Positions 10,324-19,511 of a stretch of DNA of 40,957 nt are shown one piece after another; position 1 is the stretch's first letter; each line of letters starts with the position of its first letter. Under the pieces are notes generated by a model. That model saw only the letters and a list, made by a program, of their open reading frames with translations. It did not search any database and was not told where the DNA came from. The stretch is from Neptunomonas sp. (GTDB lineage Bacteria > Pseudomonadota > Gammaproteobacteria > Pseudomonadales > Balneatricaceae): positions 108,916-149,872 of the forward strand of contig NZ_JADGEV010000001.1 in the NCBI RefSeq assembly GCF_016744175.1. Direction: 5' to 3'. A program made the position numbers and the translations under genes.

Positions 10324-12234
10324 ATGTTAAAAGTGATGGACTGGCTTTTTAGGCAGCCACGCAGTGTTAAGCGTGTTATTAGTCTTACTTTCGATGTGGT
10401 TTTCATTACGCTAGCTTTCTGGGGTGCCTATGTCCTTAGGTTAGAAAGTTTTGAATTGCTAGCATCTGCAAAGCATTGGGGGGTGTTGTTCATAACAATG
10501 GCAATCACCTTATTTTGTTTTATTCGTTTGGGTTTATACCGAGCAGTATTACGTTATTTGAGTCATCATGCTATTAGTGCGATCTTAATCAGTATTGGTG
10601 TGTCTGTCGTTGTAGTGGTCGTTTCTGCGCACTACTTTCATGCTTTTCTGCCACGTTCAGTACCCGTATTTTATGGTGCTTTTGTACTGATATTGTGTGG
10701 TGGTGCTCGTATTTTAGTCAGGGCTTTATATAACCAAACGACTAAACGCCAAAAAACTCCCGTGATTATTTATGGAGCAGGCTCTTCAGGTAGGCAGCTA
10801 AACACGTCATTACTGCATGGTAACGAATACAGAGCGGTTGCGTTTGTAGATGATAATCATGTGCTGCACAGAAGTATCTTGCAAGGGTTGACCGTTTACT
10901 CACCGACGGGGCTTTCTTGGCTAGTTGAGCGTTTTGGTGCAGAAAAATTATTGTTGGCTCTGCCAAGTCTTTCACGGCAACGCCGGCGTGAAATTATTGA
11001 AGGCTTAGAGGGATTGCCTTTAGAAATTCTTACCATTCCTGGTATGGCAGACCTCGTTAGCGGTACTGCTACGGTGAGTGAGTTACAAGAAGTAAGTATT
11101 GATGATTTGCTAGGACGCGATTCTGTTGAGCCTTTTCCTGAATTAATAGCTGCAAATGTTCAAAATAAAGTGGTTATGGTTACTGGCGCTGGTGGATCGA
11201 TAGGGTCCGAGCTTTGTAGGCAGATATTAAATCAACAACCTAAAGCACTCGTTTTGTTTGAGTTGTCTGAGTTTTCTTTATATCAAATTGATCAGGAATT
11301 ATCGGGTCTGTCTCTTAGTGCAAATTTAGGTGTGCGGATCGTGCCTTTATTGGGTTCTGTACAGCGGCAAAATCGTTTAGAAGCTGCAATGAGCGCCTAC
11401 GGTGTCGAGACTGTATATCATGCTGCCGCCTGTAAACACGTCCCGCTGGTTGAATATAATGTTGTTGAAGGTGTTCGAAATAATATTTTTGGGACATGGC
11501 GTGCTGCTGAAGCAGCAGTAAATACAGGTGTAGAAACTTTCGTTTTAATTTCGACCGATAAAGCCGTGAGACCAACCAATATTATGGGGGCGAGCAAGCG
11601 CTTGGCTGAATTGGTATTGCAGGGTTTAGCTCAACGACAATCCGGTACTCGTTTTTGCATGGTTCGTTTTGGAAATGTCCTCGGGTCATCAGGCTCAGTA
11701 GTACCGTTATTCAAGAAGCAAATAAAGTCTGGAGGTCCCATTACCTTAACGCATGAAGAAATAAAGCGTTATTTTATGACAATACCTGAAGCTGCGCAGC
11801 TGGTAATTCAAGCAGGCTCTTTGGGGAAGGGGGGGGATGTCTTTGTACTCGATATGGGAGAGCCTGTTTTTATAATTGACCTCGCTCGTAAAATGATTCG
11901 TTTAATGGGTTATGAAGTTAAAGATGCACAGAATCCACAGGGTGATATCGAGATACGGGTGACAGGATTACGTCCTGGTGAAAAGCTTTATGAAGAGCTT
12001 TTAATTGGTGAAAATGAGCAGCCAACATTACATCCCAGAATTCGTACAGCGAAAGAAGTATCGCTGTCGTGGAATGAGATGTCAGATTTTTTAAAGGACT
12101 TGAATCTGGCCTGTGAGGCTTATGACCAAGAACAAATTAGAGCGCTATTGTTGAGTGCGCCTTTAGCATTTAACCCTCAAGCAGGGATTTTTGATTTATT
12201 ATGGGTGGAGAGACAAAAGAGTCATTCTCTTTAA
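10324..12234 (+). CDS. Membrane-bound nucleotide-sugar 4,6-dehydratase (WbpM/CapD family)
   Basis: WbpM-type enzymes convert UDP-GlcNAc to a UDP-4-keto-6-deoxy sugar used for QuiNAc, FucNAc or bacillosamine-type residues of O-antigen or capsule. The 636-residue protein has about four N-terminal membrane helices (about 18-130), a first Rossmann-like region (VIIYGAGSSGRQLNTSLL near residue 148), and the SDR catalytic domain with T287 beginning TGAGGSIGSELCRQI, STDKAVRPTNIMGASKR and FGNVLGSSGSV. The ending includes RPGEKLYEELL. This is the long WbpM type rather than the soluble FlaA1 type. An 8-G run (11829-11836) lies in the coding sequence. It probably follows the sugar transferase in one transcript (97-base gap). 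Confidence 0.93.
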   Translation: MLKVMDWLFRQPRSVKRVISLTFDVVFITLAFWGAYVLRLESFELLASAKHWGVLFITMAITLFCFIRLGLYRAVLRYLSHHAISAILISIGVSVVVVVVSAHYFHAFLPRSVPVFYGAFVLILCGGARILVRALYNQTTKRQKTPVIIYGAGSSGRQLNTSLLHGNEYRAVAFVDDNHVLHRSILQGLTVYSPTGLSWLVERFGAEKLLLALPSLSRQRRREIIEGLEGLPLEILTIPGMADLVSGTATVSELQEVSIDDLLGRDSVEPFPELIAANVQNKVVMVTGAGGSIGSELCRQILNQQPKALVLFELSEFSLYQIDQELSGLSLSANLGVRIVPLLGSVQRQNRLEAAMSAYGVETVYHAAACKHVPLVEYNVVEGVRNNIFGTWRAAEAAVNTGVETFVLISTDKAVRPTNIMGASKRLAELVLQGLAQRQSGTRFCMVRFGNVLGSSGSVVPLFKKQIKSGGPITLTHEEIKRYFMTIPEAAQLVIQAGSLGKGGDVFVLDMGEPVFIIDLARKMIRLMGYEVKDAQNPQGDIEIRVTGLRPGEKLYEELLIGENEQPTLHPRIRTAKEVSLSWNEMSDFLKDLNLACEAYDQEQIRALLLSAPLAFNPQAGIFDLLWVERQKSHSL

Positions 12235-12240
12235 ACTCTT

Positions 12241-13107
12241 TTATTCAAGATCTTGGCATGTCGTAAATAAAGGACTTTCTTTAATGGTTTGTACTAGCCG
12301 CTGAGTCGCTTCATTGATTTTAACCGCTGTAAATACTGTTACCTCTGTCTCTGGGAGGGTAGGCAGCTCATCTTCAATTATTAGTAGATCATTATCCAAG
12401 GTATGCTTCGGGATAACCGCAATGCCAATACCTGCTCGTACAGCAGCGAGTACGCCGGAGCGACTCTGGCTGGTAAAGGCAATGCGATACGGCCTTCCTG
12501 TAGCCTCTAATGTGTTAATAGCATAGTTTCTGTGATAACAACCCTCATCAAATACAGCGAGTGGTAAAATATGCTGGTTATGAATAGGGTGCTCTTTAGC
12601 TCTGACCCACACTAATTTATCTCTCCTTAGGCGTGTTCCGCCACCGGAATTTGCTGGCATTTCTACTAATGCGATATCAATTTTCCCTTGTTCAAGCATA
12701 TCGGTTAGATAGTTGGGTCTGTGATCACAGAACACTTCTAATTGTGCCTCTGGATAACTAAGGATAAATGCCTTAAGCAGTGGTGTCAGAGTTCGGCTTG
12801 CATACTGGTCGTGAGTCCCTAGACGCACTGGGCCAATGACATCAATATTTTGAAATGATCCAACAATTTGGTCGTGTAGATTAAGAAGCTGTTGTGCATG
12901 AGATTTCAATTGCATCCCAGTAGCCGTTAACCTTACGCCGTGCTGGCCGCGCTCCATAAGAGGGTTTGCAACAAGTTCTTCTAAGCGACTTAATTGCATG
13001 CTTATTGTTGAGGGAGCTTTGTGTAATCGTGTTGCGGCTGCAGTGAGATTTAATGTCTCTGCAACGACCATAAAGGTTCGTAGTAAGGTAATTGGTAAAT
13101 CTTTCAT
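12241..13107 (-). CDS. LysR family transcriptional regulator
   Basis: This 288-residue protein has the LysR architecture: an N-terminal winged helix-turn-helix (about 5-64, LRTFMVVAETLNLTAAATRL followed by APSTISMQLSRLEE) and a C-terminal substrate-binding domain beginning near residue 92 (VRLGTHDQYASRTLTPLL). It is divergent from an MFS transporter gene with 70 bases between them and a clear dyad in that gap, the usual arrangement in which a LysR protein controls its neighbour. The effector cannot be read from sequence. Its 3' end lies 6 bases from the convergent wbpM-like gene. Confidence 0.92.
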   Translation of the reverse strand: MKDLPITLLRTFMVVAETLNLTAAATRLHKAPSTISMQLSRLEELVANPLMERGQHGVRLTATGMQLKSHAQQLLNLHDQIVGSFQNIDVIGPVRLGTHDQYASRTLTPLLKAFILSYPEAQLEVFCDHRPNYLTDMLEQGKIDIALVEMPANSGGGTRLRRDKLVWVRAKEHPIHNQHILPLAVFDEGCYHRNYAINTLEATGRPYRIAFTSQSRSGVLAAVRAGIGIAVIPKHTLDNDLLIIEDELPTLPETEVTVFTAVKINEATQRLVQTIKESPLFTTCQDLE

Positions 13108-13138
13108 ATTTTAGAATTCATAAATTTTGATCATAACT

Positions 13139-13162
13139 TTCAATATATATCAATTTATTGAA
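13139..13162. promoter_or_regulatory. Candidate LysR operator between the divergent genes
   Basis: TTCAATA (13139-13145) and TATTGAA (13156-13162) form a perfect 7-bp dyad spaced by 10 bases. An AT-rich interrupted dyad of about 15-25 bp, placed between a LysR gene and its divergent neighbour, is typical of LysR-type binding sites. It lies 16 bases before the ATG at 13178, close enough that the transporter may be read from the later start at 13256. Confidence 0.45.
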
Positions 13163-13177
13163 CTGTGACAAGCTATT

Positions 13178-14455
13178 ATGATGCCTAGTCAGGGTGTTTG
13201 CACCGTTAAACAATTTCTGGGTAGCCGTCTTAAAGTAGGGAGAGTGTTGGTGCGAATGACCACAACTTTTGGAATTAATCAAATTATCAGCCATGGTTTC
13301 GGTGTATTCCTATTTGCTGCAGTGGTCCCTATGATGCGGGAGTCCATAGTTATCAGTCACTGGGATTTGGCAGCGATAGGGGCATTAACACAACTATCTT
13401 ACCTTGGGGGGGCTATGTTGCTCGGAGTGCTTGGGCATAAGGTTAATTCTGGTCTGTTGGTATTGATAAGCGGTTCGGTGACAAGTGCATTGCTCTTTGT
13501 TATGGCGGTGTTAGATGATGCTAAGTTAGTGCTGCTGGTACTTACTTGTATGGCGGCCAGTGCCGCAATTAGTTGGGGGGCTATCGTTGAGTTGATAAGT
13601 AGGTATGCACGTCCTGAATATTGCTCAACGTGTTTATCAAGCGCTTCTAGTGGTACTGCTTGGGGCTACGGCCTGAACGGATTGATTATTTTATTGGTGG
13701 TGCCGTTGCTTGGTTGGCGAAGTAGCTGGGTCTTAGCTGGCTGCTTGGGTGCTATGACGGTTGTTTTGACGTGCTTGCTGTTGAAAAACCTTAATCAGCG
13801 TTCGCTCACTAAAACAGCGCCTAACACGGGTGCGTTATCGGTGCGGCAGCTTATTACTACTATTATGTATGAACGGGCGGCGTTCTTTGCTTGTTTGATT
13901 TGCTTTCTTGTTGGCTTTGCAGCGATGCCATTTTCTACTTGGTTGAATACATATTTGGCAGAGCTAATGCTTCCTCCTGCATTGGGTGGATATACATGGA
14001 TGGTGGCAGGCGTTGTGGGGATGATTGCTGGGTTCTTATCGGGACAGCTCGCTGACAGCAAGGGTCATGGAATGGCTTTGCTACTAGTGTTTGGGGGCTT
14101 CTTTTTAGGTATGTTTGCATTTGTTTACAATCCTGCAGATTTTGCAGTGTTCGCAGGAGTTGGATATGGTTTGATGTACTTTCCTATGTGGGGGATTATT
14201 GCTGGCTGGGTTCATAAATATTACTCCTCAACCGTGACAATGCAGATTAACGGTATAGGTATGGTGGCATTCGGATTAGGTGGAGCGTTTGGTAACCTTA
14301 TGGCTGGTGTTGTTCAGGATATTAGCGGGAGTTTGGAAGGTGCTTATTGGGTTATAACGGCCGATGCGCTACTGCTGTTGGTGTTAGCGATACATATTTA
14401 TCTGACTGAGCGAGAGAAAGTACCGTGTAGTTTTGAAAATGGGTTGTCAAGTTAG
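13178..14455 (+). CDS. MFS transporter, substrate unknown
   Basis: A 12-helix major facilitator protein of up to 425 residues. Hydrophobic segments run through the whole sequence, beginning near residue 27 (TTFGINQIISHGFGVFLFAA). Two similar six-helix halves are joined by a loop near residue 205 (KNLNQRSLTKTAPNTGALSV). The second half has the MFS-like loop GFLSGQLADSKGHG. The general fold recalls the YbfB/YjiJ-like group, but this is not firm. ATG 13178 lacks a clear ribosome site; ATG 13256 (MTTTFGINQ) follows AGGGAGAG at 13237-13244 and begins just before the first helix, so the real start may be there. Regulation by the divergent LysR gene is likely. Confidence 0.85.
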   Translation: MMPSQGVCTVKQFLGSRLKVGRVLVRMTTTFGINQIISHGFGVFLFAAVVPMMRESIVISHWDLAAIGALTQLSYLGGAMLLGVLGHKVNSGLLVLISGSVTSALLFVMAVLDDAKLVLLVLTCMAASAAISWGAIVELISRYARPEYCSTCLSSASSGTAWGYGLNGLIILLVVPLLGWRSSWVLAGCLGAMTVVLTCLLLKNLNQRSLTKTAPNTGALSVRQLITTIMYERAAFFACLICFLVGFAAMPFSTWLNTYLAELMLPPALGGYTWMVAGVVGMIAGFLSGQLADSKGHGMALLLVFGGFFLGMFAFVYNPADFAVFAGVGYGLMYFPMWGIIAGWVHKYYSSTVTMQINGIGMVAFGLGGAFGNLMAGVVQDISGSLEGAYWVITADALLLLVLAIHIYLTEREKVPCSFENGLSS

Positions 14456-14791
14456 CTATTCATCGGGTATTAGTCTGAGTGTTTATTTAAGTCGTAAGAT
14501 AGCAAGAAAAAAGTGCGCTCTTTAATGGACTTATTTCTGTTAATTTTGGCTAGGGTCGCGTGTTTTTTCTGTGACGTTAACAACGCCTTTGGTGTCTCTC
14601 GTTGTTATAAAAAAGGAGCAGTTTAGTGATTAAGGAGAAATATTAAAAAGAGGTAGGATTGATAATTATAATGGCTTATTGAGATATCTAGGATCTTAAA
14701 TTGCACTAGAAGTAAGATGTTTCAATTGAGCTTTGAAAACAACGAGAAACTATATAAAGCTCATAACGTATTGTTTTTATTGCAAAGGGGG
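14456..14791. other. Gene-free region between the MFS gene and tRNA-Ile
   Basis: These 336 bases lie between the convergent MFS gene and the tRNA, and hold no plausible ORF. One inverted repeat is visible: TAACAACG (14578-14585) with CGTTGTTA (14600-14607), a perfect 8-bp stem with a 14-base loop followed on the + strand by TAAAAAAGG. It could end transcription, but the U-run is absent. Nothing else was recognised. Confidence 0.4.
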
Positions 14792-14868
14792 TGGTGGGCC
14801 TAGCAGGACTCGAACCTGCGACCGATCGATTATGAGTCGAGCGCTCTAACCAACTGAGCTATAGGCCC
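14792..14868 (-). tRNA. tRNA-Ile2 (CAU anticodon, lysidine-modified)
   Basis: Read on the - strand, a 77-base cloverleaf including CCA can be folded. The acceptor stem GGGCCTA pairs with TAGGCCC, followed by A and encoded CCA. The D arm is GCTC/GAGC. The anticodon loop is CTCATAA (anticodon CAT). The T stem GCAGG/CCTGC encloses TTCGAGT. The GACTCATAATC anticodon arm and GGTCGC segment match E. coli ileX, not elongator or initiator tRNA-Met; in tRNA-Ile2 the wobble C is converted to lysidine to read AUA. Location next to rpoD is shared with other gammaproteobacteria. The outermost anticodon-stem pair (27-43) is a C-U mismatch here. Confidence 0.93.
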
Positions 14869-14876
14869 CCAAAGAG

Positions 14877-14909
14877 ACGCCAATAATACAGATTCTGTAT
14901 CATTGGCGC
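14877..14909 (-). terminator. 15-bp hairpin just after rpoD, before tRNA-Ile
   Basis: On the - strand RNA, 15 bases (14909-14895) pair with 15 bases (14891-14877) around a 3-base loop AAU, allowing two G-U pairs; the core GCCAAT..ATACAG / CTGTAT..ATTGGC is near perfect. It lies 25 bases after the rpoD stop. Only CTCTTT follows instead of a clean U-run, and the tRNA begins 8 bases further, so termination may be partial or the hairpin may be a processing site for a joint transcript. Confidence 0.7.
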
Positions 14910-14934
14910 AATAGCTTGATATGCAAAGAAAAAA

Positions 14935-16764
14935 TTATTCGTCCAAGAAGCTGCGTAAGTGATCTGAGCGACTCGGATGACGCAATTTTCTCAACGCTTT
15001 AGCTTCAATCTGGCGGATACGTTCACGTGTCACATCAAACTGTTTGCCCACTTCTTCAAGCGTATGATCAGTATTCATGTCGATACCAAATCGCATACGA
15101 AGTACTTTGGCTTCGCGAGCGGTAAGGCCGGCTAAAACTTCTCGCGTCGCCTCGCGAAGGCCTTCGCCAGTCGCAGAATCAACAGGGGATGTGTGATTAC
15201 CGTCTTCGATGAAATCACCTAGGCTGGAATCTTCATCATCACCGATAGGTGTTTCCATCGATATTGGCTCTTTTGCGATTTTAAGAACCTTTCTAATTTT
15301 ATCTTCTGGCATCTCCATGCGTTCTGCTAGTTCTTCCGGTAACGGCTCGCGGCCCATTTCCTGTAGCATTTGACGAGAGATACGGTTCAGCTTATTGATC
15401 GTTTCGATCATATGAACTGGAATACGAATAGTTCGCGCCTGATCTGCAATAGAGCGCGTTATAGCCTGTCGAATCCACCACGTAGCATAAGTAGAGAACT
15501 TATAGCCCCTGCGGTATTCGAACTTATCAACTGCTTTCATCAGGCCGATGTTGCCTTCCTGAATCAGGTCGAGGAATTGTAAGCCACGATTTGTATATTT
15601 TTTTGCAATTGAGATAACTAAGCGCAAGTTTGCTTCTACCATCTCTTTTTTAGCGCGTCGAGCATGCGCTTCACCGATAGATAAGCGGCGGTTAACATCT
15701 TTTATGTCTGATAAAGATATCTGTGCTTCTTCTTCGAGCTGGACCAGTTTACGTTGGGCGCGCTGGAGATCCGGCAAGTTGATCTTCATTGCTCTTGAAT
15801 AGTCTGCACCTGATGCAATCATCTTTTCAAGCCATGTTGTATCTGTTTCGTTGCCTGGAAATTCTTTGATAAAGAAAATTCTTGGCATTTTGCAGCGTTG
15901 AACACAGATACGCATAATGGTGCGTTCTTGCTGACGTGTGCGAGCAATGTAATCTCTCACACGTACAACGAGTGTTTCGTAAAAACGTGGAGATAGCTTA
16001 ATTGGAGAAAAAGAAACAGCAAGTTCATCCATCGCTGTACTGAAAGCTTTGCTTTCTCTGCCATTTTTTTCGATGGCTTCGTAGACGGCAAGTAAGTTGT
16101 CTTTAATTAGTGTAAAACGAATGCGGGCTTCTTCTGGGTCCGGGCCGCGTTCGCCTTCTTCTTCGTCATCGTCGCTGTCGTCTTCTTCTGCTTCAGCGTC
16201 TTCACCTAGCTCTTCCTGAATAGCAGCAGCTTCTGCTGCTTGAGCTGCGATGACGCTATCAGGATCAATATAACCACTGAAGATATCACTTAAGCGGCCT
16301 TCTTCTTGAAGCACTGAATTATAAGCTTCAAGAATGATCTCTACAGAACCTGGGAAAAAAGCCAAAGCCGACATTACTTCTCGAATGCCTTCCTCTATAC
16401 GCTTAGCGATGACAATCTCACCTTCGCGCGTTAGAAGTTCAACAGTACCCATTTCGCGCATATACATGCGGACAGGGTCCGTTGTGCGTCCAGCGTCAGA
16501 TTCAACCAGAGCAGCTACTGCTTCCTCATCAGTATCTACTGTTGAATCACCTTCTTTCATCAGTAGAGTTTCGGCGTCAGGTGCTACTTCAGACACAGGA
16601 ATACCCATGTCATTGATCATACGGATTATATCTTCAACCTGATCAGGATCGGCGATATCTTCAGGCAGGTGATCATTCACCTCAGTATATGTGAGATAGC
16701 CTTGTTCTTTACCGCGAGCTATCAGTTCTTTGAGACGAGATTGCTGCTGAGAGATGCCAGTCAT
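14935..16764 (-). CDS. rpoD: RNA polymerase primary sigma factor RpoD (sigma-70)
   Basis: The housekeeping sigma factor directs RNA polymerase to most promoters. The 609-residue protein has region 1.1 (about 1-80), region 1.2 ([20 protein letters not shown]), a non-conserved insert with an acidic stretch ([12 protein letters not shown]), and region 2 with [20 protein letters not shown] and the -10 recognition and melting helix [20 protein letters not shown]. Region 3 includes [20 protein letters not shown]; region 4 has the -35 helix-turn-helix [20 protein letters not shown], ending [19 protein letters not shown]. It ends the rpsU-yqeY-dnaG-rpoD group; a 162-base gap from dnaG holds a candidate internal promoter. 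Confidence 0.99.
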   Translation of the reverse strand: MTGISQQQSRLKELIARGKEQGYLTYTEVNDHLPEDIADPDQVEDIIRMINDMGIPVSEVAPDAETLLMKEGDSTVDTDEEAVAALVESDAGRTTDPVRMYMREMGTVELLTREGEIVIAKRIEEGIREVMSALAFFPGSVEIILEAYNSVLQEEGRLSDIFSGYIDPDSVIAAQAAEAAAIQEELGEDAEAEEDDSDDDEEEGERGPDPEEARIRFTLIKDNLLAVYEAIEKNGRESKAFSTAMDELAVSFSPIKLSPRFYETLVVRVRDYIARTRQQERTIMRICVQRCKMPRIFFIKEFPGNETDTTWLEKMIASGADYSRAMKINLPDLQRAQRKLVQLEEEAQISLSDIKDVNRRLSIGEAHARRAKKEMVEANLRLVISIAKKYTNRGLQFLDLIQEGNIGLMKAVDKFEYRRGYKFSTYATWWIRQAITRSIADQARTIRIPVHMIETINKLNRISRQMLQEMGREPLPEELAERMEMPEDKIRKVLKIAKEPISMETPIGDDEDSSLGDFIEDGNHTSPVDSATGEGLREATREVLAGLTAREAKVLRMRFGIDMNTDHTLEEVGKQFDVTRERIRQIEAKALRKLRHPSRSDHLRSFLDE

Positions 16765-16814
16765 AGATGTCCTACGATGATGCGATTTTGAACTACATAA
16801 AATGTGAGCGCGAC

Positions 16815-16843
16815 ATTATAACGTTGAGCTCTTGCCAAAGCCA
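16815..16843 (-). promoter_or_regulatory. Candidate rpoD promoter
   Basis: On the - strand a perfect -10 box TATAAT (16820-16815) lies 17 bases after TGGCTT (16843-16838), a poor match to the -35 consensus. Transcription would start near 16808, giving a leader of about 44 bases before the rpoD ATG (16764). It would let rpoD be expressed apart from dnaG. Confidence 0.45.
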
Positions 16844-16926
16844 GCTTAAACCCACGATACGTGTTTAACAGGTTTAACCTTAGTCTATTTTTAGGATATT
16901 GGGGTGAATTTAGAAAAAACAACTGC

Positions 16927-18726
16927 TTATTTTATTGATGTTAGGGAGCGCAGCCGTTCTTTTTCAAATTCTGTGAGAGAGGATAGAGGCTTTTTCTGTA
17001 ATTCTTCCAGCTCTGACTCTTGTTGTCGTGATAAAAGCCTTGTCCATGCTTCATCAAAAAGTAGGTTTGGATCTCCATTTAATACAGGATCTAGATGAGA
17101 AATTTCACTTAACTGCAATAGATGAGTGTTAAGATTTTGATCGTCACGCCAATCTATTAGTAATGGGCCTAGAGAGTTTGTTTGCGATTGTTTTAGATAG
17201 CTTAGTAAAAGGCAGAGTAACTCTATATGTGGTTCCTTTAGATCGGCTAGTTGTTTGGGTTCATGCACTTTAGCTGCTAGCTCAGGGTGATGTAATAATA
17301 ATGAGATAATATGGCTGCATAGGCTCGCAGTTTGTTGTTTAGGGTGCGTGAAAGCTCGCTTTTGAGAACCTGTTGGTGCTGTTTGCTTCGTGTTTTTTGC
17401 GTAAGGCGCTTCTGGTTCGGGTATGCTTTGTGTCAAGTTGATAGTGCTGTTTATTTGCTCAAGGCTTAAGCCTGTGACCTTGCAGATGCGATCCAGCATC
17501 ATTTGTTGGAGTAGGCTTGTTTGCATGCGGTGTATCAGTGGTAATGCTTTGTTGCTAAATCTTGCTTGCCCATCCATGGTAGTCATATCTGTATCTTCCG
17601 CTAAGGAGCGAAAGAAAAATTCAGAAAGAGGTAGTGCCTCGTCTAGATGTTTTTCGAAACCTTCTTTAGATTCAGTACGTACTAATGTGTCTGGGTCTTC
17701 GCCTTCAGGGAGAAATAGAAAACGTGCTTCTTGACCGTCTTTTATGACGGGCAGTGTTGTTTCCAGTGCGCGTTCTGCTGCTTTTCTTCCTGCGTTATCG
17801 CCGTCAAAACAAAATATGATTTCAGGTACTGTTTTGAATAGGCGTTCAAGATGCTGAGTTGTTGTGGCTGTGCCCAAAGTGGCAACGGCGTATGTTATGC
17901 CAAATTGAGAAAGGCTAATAACATCCATATACCCTTCAACAATAATAATGCGCTCTAATTTTTGCGAAAGCTTACGTGCTTCATAAAGGCCATAAAGCTC
18001 ACGGCTTTTGTGAAAAGTATCAGTTTCCGGGGAGTTTAAGTATTTGGGTTTATCGTCGCCAAGTACTCGTCCGCCAAAGGCGATCACGCGGCCGCGCATA
18101 TCGCGAATAGGAAAGATGATTCTTTCTCTAAAGCGATCATAAAGACTGTCTTTTTCTTCATGCCTAATGAGCATGCCGCTTTTCTCAAGCAGTTCTAAAT
18201 TGGTAGGAGTACAACCTATTTTTTTAAGAAGATTATCCCAGCCGGGAGGGGCATAGCCAACACCAAATGTTTTCGCAATCTGCCCCGTTAACCCTCTGGA
18301 TTTGAGGTAGGTGACGGCTTGGTCGCGATGGGCGTTTGACTTAAGTTGGTCTTGGTAAAAAATGGCGGCTTCATCAAGAATGTTATATTGCGCTTTATAT
18401 TCGTTGCGCTGTTGCTCTTGATGTTCGTCTCTAGGTACATCAACGCCGACAAGTTTGGCGACTTCTTCTACCGCTTGGGGGAATTCAAGGCGATCATACT
18501 CCATAAGGAATCCGATAGCGTTGCCGCCTGCTCCACAGCCAAAACAGTAATAAAATTGCTTATCAGGGCTTACAGAAAAAGAGGGAGATTTTTCTTGATG
18601 AAAAGGACAGAGTCCGGAGTAGTTTTTACCGGATTTTTTAAGTTTTACACGACCGTCAATCAGGTCAACAATGTTGACGCGAGCAAGAAGATCATCAATG
18701 AAATTTTGCGGTATACGTCCGGCCAT
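16927..18726 (-). CDS. dnaG: DNA primase DnaG
   Basis: DnaG makes RNA primers at the replication fork and binds the DnaB helicase. The 599-residue protein has the CHC2 zinc finger (C40, H43, C61, C64), the catalytic core with the RNA-polymerase basic motif (SRELYGLYEARK), and the TOPRIM acid residues in IIVEGYMDVISL and the DGD of FCFDGDNAGRKAA. A divergent C-terminal helicase-binding domain (about 455-599) carries a Lys/Gln-rich junction. Length is normal for gammaproteobacteria. It lies between yqeY and rpoD in the macromolecular synthesis operon. Confidence 0.98.
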   Translation of the reverse strand: MAGRIPQNFIDDLLARVNIVDLIDGRVKLKKSGKNYSGLCPFHQEKSPSFSVSPDKQFYYCFGCGAGGNAIGFLMEYDRLEFPQAVEEVAKLVGVDVPRDEHQEQQRNEYKAQYNILDEAAIFYQDQLKSNAHRDQAVTYLKSRGLTGQIAKTFGVGYAPPGWDNLLKKIGCTPTNLELLEKSGMLIRHEEKDSLYDRFRERIIFPIRDMRGRVIAFGGRVLGDDKPKYLNSPETDTFHKSRELYGLYEARKLSQKLERIIIVEGYMDVISLSQFGITYAVATLGTATTTQHLERLFKTVPEIIFCFDGDNAGRKAAERALETTLPVIKDGQEARFLFLPEGEDPDTLVRTESKEGFEKHLDEALPLSEFFFRSLAEDTDMTTMDGQARFSNKALPLIHRMQTSLLQQMMLDRICKVTGLSLEQINSTINLTQSIPEPEAPYAKNTKQTAPTGSQKRAFTHPKQQTASLCSHIISLLLHHPELAAKVHEPKQLADLKEPHIELLCLLLSYLKQSQTNSLGPLLIDWRDDQNLNTHLLQLSEISHLDPVLNGDPNLLFDEAWTRLLSRQQESELEELQKKPLSSLTEFEKERLRSLTSIK

Positions 18727-18758
18727 CTTCTACTCAATCATGGGGATTGAAGAGAATC

Positions 18759-19208
18759 TTAACGTGCTAGACGCTCTTTTACGAGTTTCGAAACCATACC
18801 CATGTCGGCACGGCCTTGCAATTTTGGCTTTAATTCAGCCATGAGTTTGCCCATATCTTGAGCTCCGCTCGCACCAGTGGCGGCGATAGCTTCGTCTAGG
18901 ACGGTACTTATTTCTTCATCAGTTAGCGATTGCGGCAAGTAGGTTTTAATCACCTCCAGTTCTTGTCGCTCGATATCCGCCAGGTCAGTGCGGTTCGCTT
19001 TGTCATATTGTGAGATTGAATCACGTCGTTGTTTGGACATTTTGTCCAATACGGCAATGATTCTTGCATCATCCAACTCAATACGCTCATCTACCTCGAT
19101 GCGTTTGATTTCTGCCAAAATTAAACGAATGGTTCCCAGCAGTGCTTTTTCTTTTGCACGCATTGCTGCTTTCATCGCTTCAGTAATCTGTTTCTTGAGT
19201 ACTGGCAT
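18759..19208 (-). CDS. GatB/YqeY domain protein
   Basis: This 149-residue protein matches the YqeY family, small proteins related to the C-terminal (tRNA-binding) domain of the GatB amidotransferase subunit. Characteristic segments are the N-terminal KQITEAMKAAMRAKEKALLG, the repeated RLILAEIKRIEVDERIELDD region and the C-terminal QDMGKLMAELKPKLQGRADM motif. Its exact role is unsettled; the family is regularly found between rpsU and dnaG, as here, with 55 bases to rpsU and 32 to dnaG. The start at 19208 fits the family. Confidence 0.93.
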   Translation of the reverse strand: MPVLKKQITEAMKAAMRAKEKALLGTIRLILAEIKRIEVDERIELDDARIIAVLDKMSKQRRDSISQYDKANRTDLADIERQELEVIKTYLPQSLTDEEISTVLDEAIAATGASGAQDMGKLMAELKPKLQGRADMGMVSKLVKERLAR

Positions 19209-19263
19209 TATGGCCTGGCCTGTGTTGAATAATGGTTAAATCTCGAAAAGATGTTGCTGCGTC

Positions 19264-19479
19264 TTAGTACATGCGTACGCGACGTGAAATATCACGAGAT
19301 ACTTTCTTAGCATGACGCTTAACAGCTGCTGCTGCTTTACGCTTACGAACAGATGTTGGTTTTTCGTAGAATTCACGCTTACGTACTTCAGCTAGAACAC
19401 CAGCTTTTTCGCAAGAACGCTTAAAACGACGAAGTGCAACGTCAAATGGCTCGTTATCTTTTACTTTTACTGCAGGCAT
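19264..19479 (-). CDS. rpsU: 30S ribosomal protein S21
   Basis: S21 is the last protein to join the small ribosomal subunit and helps mRNA binding at initiation. The 71-residue form starting [20 protein letters not shown] matches E. coli S21 throughout, including [20 protein letters not shown] and the C-terminal SRRVRMY. An in-frame ATG at 19557 would add 26 residues not present in the family; those bases are instead the transcribed leader, which includes a hairpin. A strong promoter lies about 60 bases upstream. First gene of the rpsU-yqeY-dnaG-rpoD group. Confidence 0.97.
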   Translation of the reverse strand: MPAVKVKDNEPFDVALRRFKRSCEKAGVLAEVRKREFYEKPTSVRKRKAAAAVKRHAKKVSRDISRRVRMY

Positions 19480-19511
19480 GTTTATTAAACCCAAATCTAT
19501 TGATAAAAACA

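Noticed and set aside
13406-13412. G7 run in the MFS gene as a phase switch
   Set aside because: Runs of 6-7 G are common here because glycine and tryptophan codons use GGG/TGG; too short to single out.
14792-14868. tRNA-Met with CAU anticodon
   Set aside because: The anticodon arm GACTCATAATC, the GGTCGC segment and the location by rpoD match tRNA-Ile2; features of initiator or elongator tRNA-Met are absent.
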